NCBI GenBank assembly: GCA_014650415.1
Contig: BMUX01000005.1
Span: 1 to 64,000, forward strand
Reading direction: 5' to 3'
DNA: 64,000 nucleotides
From: Streptomyces spiroverticillatus
Lineage (GTDB): Bacteria; Actinomycetota; Actinomycetes; Streptomycetales; Streptomycetaceae
Part shown: positions 52,462 through 59,779 of the stretch, one piece after another
Layout of the letters: each line of letters opens with the position of its first letter
How positions within the stretch are numbered: position 1 is the first letter of the stretch
The notes under the pieces: model-generated
The model's input: the letters and a program-made list of their open reading frames with translations, nothing else
Told to the model about the DNA's origin: nothing
The model's database searches: none
Made by a program: the position numbers and the translations under genes

Positions 52462-53625
52462 CTACAGACCCAGGTCGCGGCCCACGATCTCCTTCATGAT
52501 CTCGGTGGTGCCGCCGTAGATGGTGGAGATCCGCGAATCGAGGTAGTCGTGGGCGATGCGGTATTCCATCATGTAGCCGTAGGCGCCGTGGAGTTGGACG
52601 CAGCGTCCGACGATGGCGACGTAGTTCTCGGTCGCCCAGAATTTGGCGGATGCCGCGTCGACGGCGGTCAGTTCGCCGCGCGAGTGGCGGGCGAGCAGGT
52701 CGTCCAGGTAGGCGCGGCCGACCCGGGCCGTGGTGACCATGTCGGCCAGCTCGAAGCGGGTGTTCTGGAAGGTGCCGATCGGGCGGCCGAAGGCCTGGCG
52801 TTCCTTGACGTAGGCGAGGGTCCGCTCCAGCACTCCTTCGATGGAGGCCACCGCGTTCGCGGCGATCGAGATCCGCTCCTGCGGCAGATTGCGCATCAGG
52901 GCGGAGAAGCCCGCGCCCTCCTCGCCGAGCAGGTTGGCGGCGGGCACCCGGACGTCCTGGAAGAAGAGTTCGCTGGTGTCCTGCGCGTGCAGGCCGACCT
53001 TCTCCAGGTTGCGGCCCCGGGAGAAGCCCGGCCTGTCGGTCTCGACCACCAGCAGGCTGATGCCGTCGTGGCGGCCGGGGCCGGTACGGACGGCGGTGAC
53101 GACGAGGTCGGCGTTCTGGCCGTTGGAGATGAAGACCTTGCTGCCGTTGATGATGTAGTCGTCGCCGTCGCGGACGGCGGTCGTGGCGATTCCGGCCAGG
53201 TCGCTGCCGGTGCCGGGCTCGGTCATCGCCACCGCGACGACGAGTTCCCCGGCGGCGATGCCGGGGAGCCAGCGGGCCTTCTGGGCGGCGTCGGTCAGGT
53301 CGGTGAAGTACGGGATCACGATGTCGCTGGAGAGCGTGATCGCCGCGAGGCCGTCGGCGGCGGGGTGGCGGGAGAACACCTCGCCGATCACCGCGTTGAA
53401 GCGGTAGTCGGTGACACCTCCGCCGCCGTACTCCTCGGGGATGTTGAAGCCGAGGATGCCGGCCCGGGATGCCTCCTCGAAGAGGGCGCGGTCGACCTTG
53501 CCCTCGGCCCGCCACCGCTCGGCGTGCGGGGCGGCGTGCTTGTCGGCGAAGGCGCGGGCCGTGTCCCGGAGGAGCTCGTGCTCGTCCTCGTACAGCGACC
53601 GCTCGGCGGAGATCACACCGGTCAT
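52462..53625 (-). CDS. Acyl-CoA dehydrogenase (LCAD/FadE-like)
   Basis: 387 residues. The FAD-binding signatures are VAVAMTEPGTGSDLAGIATT and YIINGSKVFISNGQNADLVV, and the C-terminus has QLHGAYGYMMEYRIAHDYLD then IYGGTTEIMKEIVGRDLGL. The MCAD-type catalytic Glu is Gly in YGGTTE, but a Glu is present in LPQERISIAANAV, where LCAD-type enzymes carry their base. It is the last gene of the leftward four-gene operon and starts 55 bp after the alcohol dehydrogenase stop. It probably starts beta-oxidation of oligo-isoprenoid or branched acyl-CoA made by the neighbouring enzymes. Confidence 0.93.
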   Translation of the reverse strand: MTGVISAERSLYEDEHELLRDTARAFADKHAAPHAERWRAEGKVDRALFEEASRAGILGFNIPEEYGGGGVTDYRFNAVIGEVFSRHPAADGLAAITLSSDIVIPYFTDLTDAAQKARWLPGIAAGELVVAVAMTEPGTGSDLAGIATTAVRDGDDYIINGSKVFISNGQNADLVVTAVRTGPGRHDGISLLVVETDRPGFSRGRNLEKVGLHAQDTSELFFQDVRVPAANLLGEEGAGFSALMRNLPQERISIAANAVASIEGVLERTLAYVKERQAFGRPIGTFQNTRFELADMVTTARVGRAYLDDLLARHSRGELTAVDAASAKFWATENYVAIVGRCVQLHGAYGYMMEYRIAHDYLDSRISTIYGGTTEIMKEIVGRDLGL

Positions 53626-53680
53626 CGGAACCTCGGTTTCGGATCGTGGGCGTATGCCAGGTTTCGCGTGTGTACGTCGG

Positions 53681-54733
53681 TCAGCTCGCCGGGATCAGCA
53701 CCGGTTTGGTCGTCAGGCCCGCCCGGTGGTCGGCCACCGCACGGTCGAGGTCGGCGAGCGGGTACGGGGTGACCAGGCGGTCCAGGGGCAGTCGGCCCGC
53801 CCGGTGCCGCCGGACCAGTTCGGGGACGAGTACGGCGGGGTCGGCGTCGCCCTCCACACAGCCGTGGACGCGCAGCCCGCGCATCATCAACGACCGTACG
53901 TCGACGGCGACTTCGGCGGGACCGAGCCCGACCAGGGCGAGCGCACCGCACGGCCGGAGCAGTTCCAGCGCGCGGGTGATCGCATCGGGCCGCCCGGTGG
54001 TGTCGAGCGCATGGGTCACCGGCGGAAGCGGCCCGTCCAGCGTGGCGACAACCTCGGCGCCGCACTGCTCGACGAGTGCCCGCCGGGCCGGGGCGGGCTC
54101 CGCCACCACGACCTCGACGCCCTCGCCGAGCGCGGTGAGTGCGGCGGCCGAGCCGACCCCGCCCGCACCGATCACCAGCAGCCGGTCGCCGGGCCCCGGG
54201 CGCAGCACGTTGAGCACCGCGCCCGCCCCGGTCAGGAACCCGCACCCCAGCGGCGCGACCGCCTGCGGGGAGACGTCCCCGACGACGACGCAGGAGCGGG
54301 CGTCGGTCAACGCGGCCGTGGCGAAGGACGACTGCCCGAAGAAGGAGCCGAAGACCGGCTCGCCGTCGACGTGCAGTGTGGGCGAGCCGTCGAGTCTGCG
54401 TCCCGAGCCGTTGAGGGCGCTCGCCCAGGCGCAGTACCCGGGAAGTCCGGCCCGGCACCGGTCGCAGCCGCCGCACGAGGCGAAGGAGACCACCACCCGG
54501 TCCCCGACCGCGAGGCCGGTGACCGCCGAACCCAGGTGTTCGACGGTGCCGCAGCCCTCGTGGCCGAGGACGGCCGGGCGCTCGCCGAGCCTGCGCCGGG
54601 TGACGAGGTCGGTGTGGCACAGGCCGGCCGCCTCGATCCGTACGACCACTTCGTCGGAGCGGGGGTCGTCCAGCTCGGCGGGGACGAGTTCGCTGGGGGC
54701 GGTGCCGCGCGAGAGGACGGCGGAGACCTTCAC
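53681..54733 (-). CDS. Zinc-dependent alcohol dehydrogenase (class III-like MDR)
   Basis: 350 residues. Catalytic-zinc ligands lie in EAAGLCHTDLVTRRRLGERP and LGHEGCGTVEHLGS. The structural-zinc lobe is CGGCDRCRAGLPGYC. The NAD motif is LLVIGAGGVGSAAALTALGE. It oxidises or reduces alcohol/aldehyde pairs, NAD-linked. Its GTG start (54733) overlaps the DUF4334 stop (GTGA). Between an aldehyde dehydrogenase and an acyl-CoA dehydrogenase, it fits a path from aldehyde-ended cleavage products to acyl-CoA. Confidence 0.92.
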   Translation of the reverse strand: MKVSAVLSRGTAPSELVPAELDDPRSDEVVVRIEAAGLCHTDLVTRRRLGERPAVLGHEGCGTVEHLGSAVTGLAVGDRVVVSFASCGGCDRCRAGLPGYCAWASALNGSGRRLDGSPTLHVDGEPVFGSFFGQSSFATAALTDARSCVVVGDVSPQAVAPLGCGFLTGAGAVLNVLRPGPGDRLLVIGAGGVGSAAALTALGEGVEVVVAEPAPARRALVEQCGAEVVATLDGPLPPVTHALDTTGRPDAITRALELLRPCGALALVGLGPAEVAVDVRSLMMRGLRVHGCVEGDADPAVLVPELVRRHRAGRLPLDRLVTPYPLADLDRAVADHRAGLTTKPVLIPAS

Positions 54734-55236
54734 TCCGGCTCGTTTTCCGGGGCGGAGTGCTCCCGTTCCAGGGCGAAGTAGAAGAGGTGCCCGCTGTCGG
54801 AGACGGCGGCTGCCTTGCCGTTCATGACGCCGAGCAGCGTGCTGTCGTCCACCCGCTTGAAGTGGTCGAACACCGCCATGCCGTCGTACACCATGGTCGC
54901 GGTCGTCTCGCCCCGGAACTCGATGTTCCAGAGGCTGGCCGCGCCCCGCCCCGACGTGGTGTCGGAGTACAGGCTCCCGTCCTCCGCACGGCAGATCAGC
55001 GGCTGGGCGTCCTCCACGGACAGGAACCGCTTGCCGTGCCACCGGCTGCGGGCCAGCAGCTTCTCCACGGGGTGGCCGGTCGGGAAGGCGAAGCCCCGCC
55101 AGGAGCCGAGGATCGACGCGGCGCCGACGGGTTCCAGGTCGGCCCACAGCGCGTCGAGCGCGTCCGCGTCGACCGGTCCGGCCGCGTTCCGCAGCGCTTC
55201 CCACCGCTCCCGCACGGATTTCTCGTCGCCGCTCAT
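54730..55236 (-). CDS. GXWXG / DUF4334 domain protein
   Basis: 168 residues. The GXWXG motif is ILGSWRGFAFPTGHPVEKLL. The DUF4334 part has GRGAASLWNIEFRGETTATM and MVYDGMAVFDHFKRVDDSTL with VMNGK. The beta-rich, lipocalin-like fold suggests hydrophobic ligand binding. It overlaps both neighbours (ATGA with aldehyde dehydrogenase, GTGA with alcohol dehydrogenase), so it is a fixed part of this operon. A carrier role for hydrophobic isoprenoid intermediates is possible but unproven. Confidence 0.9.
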   Translation of the reverse strand: MSGDEKSVRERWEALRNAAGPVDADALDALWADLEPVGAASILGSWRGFAFPTGHPVEKLLARSRWHGKRFLSVEDAQPLICRAEDGSLYSDTTSGRGAASLWNIEFRGETTATMVYDGMAVFDHFKRVDDSTLLGVMNGKAAAVSDSGHLFYFALEREHSAPENEPE

Positions 55237-56849
55237 CGCACCCTCAGCTTCCGCAGCAGGGCCAGTTGGCGGTTGGTCGTCCGGACGAATTTCAGTGCCG
55301 ACTGACCGAGCGGCGGCCCGAGCGGCATGAGGCGCTGCACGGCGACGGTCTGGTTCTCGGTGTACTTGCGGATGCCTTCCGCGCCGTGCCTGCGGCCGAG
55401 TCCGCTGTCGCCCATGCCGCCCATCTCGGCCTCGATGCTGCCCGCAGCCGCTGCCGCGCCGTCGTTGACGTTGACCGATCCGGAGCGGAGGAGGGCCGCC
55501 AGCCGGGCGGCTTCCCGGGTGTCCTTGGACCAGATCGACGCGGAGAGACCGTACGTCCCCCGGTTGGCCAGCGCCACGGCCTCGTCGTCGGTGGCGTACG
55601 GGTACAGGGAGACGACCGGCCCGAAGGTCTCCGCCGCACAGACGTCCATCTCCGGGGTGACGCCCTCCAGGACCGTGGGCTCGTAGAACAGCGGCCCGAG
55701 GTCGGGGCGCGCCCGGCCCCCGATGAGGACCTTGGCCCCCTTCGCGACGGCGTCCTCGACGTGGGCCGTGACCCCCGCGAGCCGTGCCGCCGAGACCAGT
55801 GAACCCAGGTCGCTGTCGTAGTCGTACGAACTCCCCAACCGCAACGACTCGGTGACCCGCACCAGTTCGTCGCGGAAGGCGTCGTACACCTTCTCGTGCA
55901 CGTAGACGCGCTCGACGTGGATGCACATCTGGCCGGTGTTGGTGAACGCGGCCACGGCGGTGCCGGCCGCCGCCCCGGGGATGTCGGCGTCCTCGCGCAC
56001 GATCAGGGGGTTCTTGCCGCCGAGTTCGAGGGAGGCGCCGGTCAGACGGCGGGCGGCGCGTTCGGCGACGGTGCGGCCGGTGGCGGTGGAGCCGGTGAAG
56101 CAGACGTAGTCGACCGCGTCGACCAGGGCATTGCCGACGGTGGGTCCGTCACCGGCGACGATCTGCCACAGGTCGGTGGGCAGGCCCGCCTCGTCGAGCA
56201 GGGCGCGGGTCCAGAGCAGGGTCAGGGGGGTCTGCGGGTCGGCCTGGGAGACGACGCCGTTTCCGGCCAGGAGGGCGGGGAGTACGTCGCCGACGCCGAG
56301 GTAGAGGGGGTAGTTCCAGGGGGAGACGATGCCCACAACGCCCCGGGGGACGCGAAGTTGGGTGACCCTGGTCAGGCCGGGGACCATTCCGCGTACGCGG
56401 CGGGGGGCCAGGTGGCGGGCGGCGCGGCGGGCGTAGTGCCGGGCGATCGTGGCGACCTGGGCCACCTCCATCCAGGCGTGGTAGCGGGACTTGCCGGTCT
56501 CCCACTGGATGAGGTCGAGCACCTGGTCCTGCCGGGTCAGGAGCAGGTCGTGGAAGGCGAGCACGATCTCGCCGCGCCGGGCGAGCGGCAGGCGGGCCCA
56601 CCGGTGCTGGGCGGCCGAGGCCGCCGCGACCGCCGCGGAGACGTCCCGGGGTGCGCAGGAGGGGACGGGCGCGATCGGCGACAGGTCGAAGGGCGCCAGG
56701 GCGGTGCGGGGTTCGACCGCATGCGGACGGGTCTCGTCGCGGTGCACCCAGGCGCACCACTGGTCGATCAGTCCGTCGGTCACCCAGCGGGGGCGCGAGC
56801 CGCCCGCAGTCCCGGGTGGTGGTGCCGTGGTGTCCTGCTCCGTGCTCAT
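55233..56849 (-). CDS. Aldehyde dehydrogenase (succinic-semialdehyde-dehydrogenase-like)
   Basis: 538 residues. The NAD motif is YVCFTGSTATGRTVAERAAR, the active-site Glu is in GASLELGGKNPLIV (about 272) and the catalytic Cys in FTNTGQMCIHVERVYV (about 309). VVGIVSPWNYPLYL and AETFGPVVSLYPY also match the family. The ATG at 56849 is chosen; an earlier ATG adds an Arg-rich stretch. It is the first gene of the leftward operon, divergent from the Lcp gene across a 242-bp region with an operator-like site. Streptomyces annotations often call it SSADH. Here the plausible substrate is the terminal aldehyde left by Lcp cleavage. Confidence 0.92.
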   Translation of the reverse strand: MSTEQDTTAPPPGTAGGSRPRWVTDGLIDQWCAWVHRDETRPHAVEPRTALAPFDLSPIAPVPSCAPRDVSAAVAAASAAQHRWARLPLARRGEIVLAFHDLLLTRQDQVLDLIQWETGKSRYHAWMEVAQVATIARHYARRAARHLAPRRVRGMVPGLTRVTQLRVPRGVVGIVSPWNYPLYLGVGDVLPALLAGNGVVSQADPQTPLTLLWTRALLDEAGLPTDLWQIVAGDGPTVGNALVDAVDYVCFTGSTATGRTVAERAARRLTGASLELGGKNPLIVREDADIPGAAAGTAVAAFTNTGQMCIHVERVYVHEKVYDAFRDELVRVTESLRLGSSYDYDSDLGSLVSAARLAGVTAHVEDAVAKGAKVLIGGRARPDLGPLFYEPTVLEGVTPEMDVCAAETFGPVVSLYPYATDDEAVALANRGTYGLSASIWSKDTREAARLAALLRSGSVNVNDGAAAAAGSIEAEMGGMGDSGLGRRHGAEGIRKYTENQTVAVQRLMPLGPPLGQSALKFVRTTNRQLALLRKLRVR

Positions 56850-56951
56850 GGGGCTCCTAGGGAGGGGGCCTTGCGGAGGGCGGCGGGGTGCGCGTGCACG
56901 GTCTCGGATTGCCGCGTGCACGGGTCTTGCTGACCACTTGACGCATCATTA

Positions 56952-56969
56952 TGTTAATCGGAAATCACA
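56952..56969. promoter_or_regulatory. TetR operator candidate, lcp/aldehyde-dehydrogenase intergenic
   Basis: TGTTAATCGGAAATCACA. Its reverse complement TGTGATTTCCGATTAACA matches 59673-59690 at 15 of 18 positions. It lies 123 bp before lcp and 103 bp before the aldehyde dehydrogenase start, next to a TTGACG-type hexamer (56937). Confidence 0.65.
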
Positions 56970-57091
56970 TCGGGGAACAAGCAGGTGACTCCCCCGAGGT
57001 TCCAGCAAGTGACCCGCCCGAAGTTGGTGCCGTGGGCGCTTCCGGAAAGCCCGGGATGCGCTGCCCCACCGCGTGGAAGGCAGACAAGTAA

Positions 57092-58300
57092 ATGGAAGAT
57101 CTCACTCGAAGGCGCGCCCTCTCGATCGGCGCCGTCCTGGGTCTCACCGCCGTGACGAGCGCCCCGCAGGCCTGGTCGTGGTCCTCCAAGGGCTCGCTCG
57201 CCGGGACCGACGCCGTCGCCGACCCGTTCCAGGTCTGGGACCCGGTAGCGGACGACGTCGCGGCGCGGCTGCTCGCCGAGGGCTCCATCGACTCGGTCAA
57301 CAAGGCCTGGAGAGCGTGGAACCGCAACAGCGACGCCCTGCCGGCCGGCCTGCCCGGCTACCTCACCGACTACCTGCGCGACGTCAACAAGCTCCCCTCC
57401 TGGGCCGATCCCGCCCTGCTCGCCGCCTCGGAGAAGCTCTACAAGCGCCTGAACAGCTATCTGTTCGTGTCCGAGAGCCTGGGCAGCGGCATCCTCTCCA
57501 CCGTCATCCCGCGAGAGGCGCGTGCGGTGTACTGGTCGGCCGGCGGCGCGAACATGAAGGAGCGCGCGGCCAAGACCTTCACCTTCGGATACGACCTGCA
57601 CAGCCCGACGACCTGGCAGCCGCAGGGCTTCTTCGTCGTCAGCGCCAACAAGACGCGTCTGGTGCACTCGGTGGTCCGCAACCTGCTGGTGACCTCCAAG
57701 CGCTTCATGGAGACCTCGGACCAGCCGAAGCCCATCAGCAACGGCGACATCCTGATCACCTTCCACTCCGTGGCCACCGTCGCGTACAAGAACATGAAGA
57801 AGTGGGGCATCAAGGTCTCGGAGCAGGAGGAGGCCGCCGACCTGCACGCCTGGCAGGTCGCGCTCCATCTGCTGGGCGTGCAGCGCCAGTTCATCCCGGC
57901 GAGCTGGGAGGAGGCGCTCAAGCAGGCCGACCAGATGCTGTGGCCGGTCGTCGCGCCGACGGCCGAGGGCATCAACCTCGCGAAGACGCTGATCGGCTAC
58001 ATCGAGGACGCGACCCTGGGGCTGACCAGCGGGTTCGTCAACGAGATGGTCCGCTATCTGATCGGCGACAAGTACGCCGACTGGCTGGGACTGCCGCGCG
58101 ACTGGGTCATGCGCGGTCTGATCAAGGTGGCGTGGCCGGTGTACGTGAGGTTCCGGGAGGGTCTCTCGCCGGTCGCCCCGGAGGCGCTCCATCTCTTCGA
58201 CCAGTTCATCCGGGGTGTGGCGATGATGTTCCTGAACAACGGGACGTCGCCGACGCAGACGCTGATCACGCTGCCCGGCGCCAACCGGCCGGGGGCCTGA
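57092..58300 (+). CDS. lcp: Latex clearing protein Lcp, rubber oxygenase (secreted haem protein)
   Basis: 402 residues. A Tat signal (TRRRALSIGAVLGL) precedes SWSSKGSLAGTDA, nearly identical to the start of mature Lcp of Streptomyces sp. K30. Active-site features are retained: the Glu in IPREARAVYW, Arg/Lys/Thr in MKERAAKTFTF, and the Arg/proximal haem His/Arg pattern in NKTRLVHSVVRNLL (His about 191). ADLHAWQVALHLLGVQRQFI also matches. Length equals Lcp (about 400). Lcp dioxygenases cleave cis-1,4-polyisoprene to aldehyde- and ketone-ended oligomers outside the cell. The divergent dehydrogenase operon and nearby TetR and acyl-CoA ligase support a polyisoprene pathway. The ATG at 57092 lacks a strong ribosome site (AAGTAA). 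Confidence 0.9.
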   Translation: MEDLTRRRALSIGAVLGLTAVTSAPQAWSWSSKGSLAGTDAVADPFQVWDPVADDVAARLLAEGSIDSVNKAWRAWNRNSDALPAGLPGYLTDYLRDVNKLPSWADPALLAASEKLYKRLNSYLFVSESLGSGILSTVIPREARAVYWSAGGANMKERAAKTFTFGYDLHSPTTWQPQGFFVVSANKTRLVHSVVRNLLVTSKRFMETSDQPKPISNGDILITFHSVATVAYKNMKKWGIKVSEQEEAADLHAWQVALHLLGVQRQFIPASWEEALKQADQMLWPVVAPTAEGINLAKTLIGYIEDATLGLTSGFVNEMVRYLIGDKYADWLGLPRDWVMRGLIKVAWPVYVRFREGLSPVAPEALHLFDQFIRGVAMMFLNNGTSPTQTLITLPGANRPGA

Positions 58301-58315
58301 GACCTGGCGGGACCA

Positions 58316-58344
58316 GGCGCCCCGCGGTCCGCTCGCGGGGCGCC
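58316..58344. terminator. Bidirectional hairpin between lcp and tetR
   Basis: Arms GGCGCCCCGCG (58316-58326) and CGCGGGGCGCC (58334-58344) with a 7-nt loop lie between convergent lcp and the tandem TetR gene. Confidence 0.75.
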
Positions 58345-58386
58345 GTCGCCACTCAGTCCGTCTCCGTCGCCACTCAGTCCGTCGCC
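58345..58386. repeat. 21-bp direct duplication
   Basis: Two copies of GTCGCCACTCAGTCCGTC(T/G)CC (58345-58365 and 58366-58386) lie immediately after the TetR stop on that strand. Noncoding, probably recent slippage. Confidence 0.7.
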
Positions 58387-58388
58387 GT

Positions 58389-59555
58389 TCACTCCAGCCC
58401 GAGGGCGCCGACCACCAGCGCGGTGACCGCGCTGCGGTTCTCCGGGGTGTCCCGCCAGCGCAGCAGACGGCCGCTCTCGACCACCACTCCGAACCCCGCG
58501 TGCACGAGCAGGCGGGCCTGCCGGGGATCCACGTCCGTTCGTACGAGCAGGAGTTGGCGCTCCCACACGGCGATGTGGTCGCGCTGCGCCCGGATCAGCG
58601 GCTGGCGCAGACCGTCCGGGAGGCCGACGACCTCGGCCTCGGCGACGCCAGTGAGCGCGGTGTGCTCGAAGCTGTAGTCCACGTACGTGACGGCCAGCGC
58701 GACCAGTGCCTCGCGCGGCCCTCCGGCTCCGGCGAGGCTGCGGTCGACCGCCCCGGTCAGCAGTTCCGCCGCCTGCAGGCAGGCCGCCACCAGGATGTCC
58801 GTCTTGGTGGGGTAGTGCCGGTAGATCGCGGAGGGGACCAGTCCGACCGACGCGGCGATCTGCCCGTTGGTGACCTTGGCGAAGCCGTCCCGCGCGAACA
58901 GCGGGACGGCGGCGGCCAGGATCTCCTCGCGCCGCGTCTGCGGCACCGTGCGGGCGGGCGGTTCGGCGGACCGGGGTACGCCCGTGAGGGCGGCGGGGTC
59001 GGTGGCGGCCACCCGCAGCGCGGACGCCACCAGGGCTTCCTCGGCGCGGCGTTGGGTGATGGAGACGTGGTGCATGGTGATGGAGCCGATGGCCCCGAGG
59101 GCCGACACGGCACGCAACTCGGCGGTCTCCATGGGGTGTTCGCGGCGCACCGCCTCGGTCACCCGGCCCACCACGCGCGCGAACTTCGCCCGCAGCAGCC
59201 GGCGGTCCGCAGGCTCCAGGTAGCGGGCCTCCCACCGGTACAGCCCGCCCGAGGCGCGGTGGGTCACGGCGACGTGGGCGACGGCCCGCAGCACGTCCGC
59301 CAGGTCCGCCTCGGCGGGCAGCCCGTCCAGGGCGCCGACCAGCCGGTCCACGGTGGTGTGCGCGCACTCGGTGAACAGGGCGTACTTGTTGGGGAAGTGC
59401 CGGTACAGGGCCGCCGCGCTGATGCCGACCTCGGCGGCGATGTCCGCCATGGACGCCGCGTGGTACCCGCGCTCGCTGAACACGCGGCCGGCCGCTTCGG
59501 AGATGAGCTGGCGACGGTTGCGCGGCCGCGCGGCCGCGAGCGGATCGGCGCTCAC
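58389..59555 (-). CDS. Tandem TetR-TetR fusion regulator
   Basis: 388 residues from GTG 59555. It has two complete TetR units: first HTH NRRQLISEAAGRVFSERGYH with EVGISAAALYRHFPNKYALF (about 12-60), second TRREEILAAAVPLFARDGFA with SVGLVPSAIYRHYPTKTDIL (about 210-260). Each is followed by a helical ligand domain. The start is uncertain: the frame is open to ATG 59660, but codons upstream of 59555 lose the GC-rich third positions seen afterwards. Operator-like sites at 59651-59690 precede it, one shared with the lcp promoter region. It probably represses lcp, the dehydrogenase operon, the acyl-CoA ligase and itself; TetR regulators control lcp in Gordonia. Confidence 0.85.
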   Translation of the reverse strand: MSADPLAAARPRNRRQLISEAAGRVFSERGYHAASMADIAAEVGISAAALYRHFPNKYALFTECAHTTVDRLVGALDGLPAEADLADVLRAVAHVAVTHRASGGLYRWEARYLEPADRRLLRAKFARVVGRVTEAVRREHPMETAELRAVSALGAIGSITMHHVSITQRRAEEALVASALRVAATDPAALTGVPRSAEPPARTVPQTRREEILAAAVPLFARDGFAKVTNGQIAASVGLVPSAIYRHYPTKTDILVAACLQAAELLTGAVDRSLAGAGGPREALVALAVTYVDYSFEHTALTGVAEAEVVGLPDGLRQPLIRAQRDHIAVWERQLLLVRTDVDPRQARLLVHAGFGVVVESGRLLRWRDTPENRSAVTALVVGALGLE

Positions 59556-59650
59556 CGGAAGGGCGCGACGTACGGGGTCAGAGGCATGCGGCAAGTCAAT
59601 CACAGGGTGGCGACACGCTCGGAAGGCCTCGGCGGGATGAGCGGGCCCCA

Positions 59651-59668
59651 TGTGACTCATGATTCACA
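59651..59668. promoter_or_regulatory. Palindromic TetR operator candidate
   Basis: TGTGACTCATGATTCACA is an 18-bp inverted repeat with one mismatch pair, in the gap between the tandem TetR gene and the acyl-CoA ligase. Confidence 0.6.
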
Positions 59669-59672
59669 TCCA

Positions 59673-59690
59673 AGTGATTTTTGATTAACA
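59673..59690. promoter_or_regulatory. Operator candidate shared with the lcp promoter region
   Basis: AGTGATTTTTGATTAACA, 15/18 identical to the reverse complement of 56952-56969. It starts 22 bp after the palindrome at 59651, so both could lie on the same DNA face. Confidence 0.6.
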
Positions 59691-59779
59691 AAACCCTTCT
59701 GGGGCGGTCGTCGCGCGGGCATGATTGCACCCACCCCCACACCCTCCCTTCCGAGTGCAGTCCGAGTGCAAGGAGTGGC

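Noticed and set aside
59555..59660. N-terminal extension of the tandem TetR from ATG 59660
   Set aside because: Codons in this stretch lack the strong GC third-position bias of the rest of the gene and overlap the operator-like palindrome; the GTG at 59555 is preferred, though not proven.
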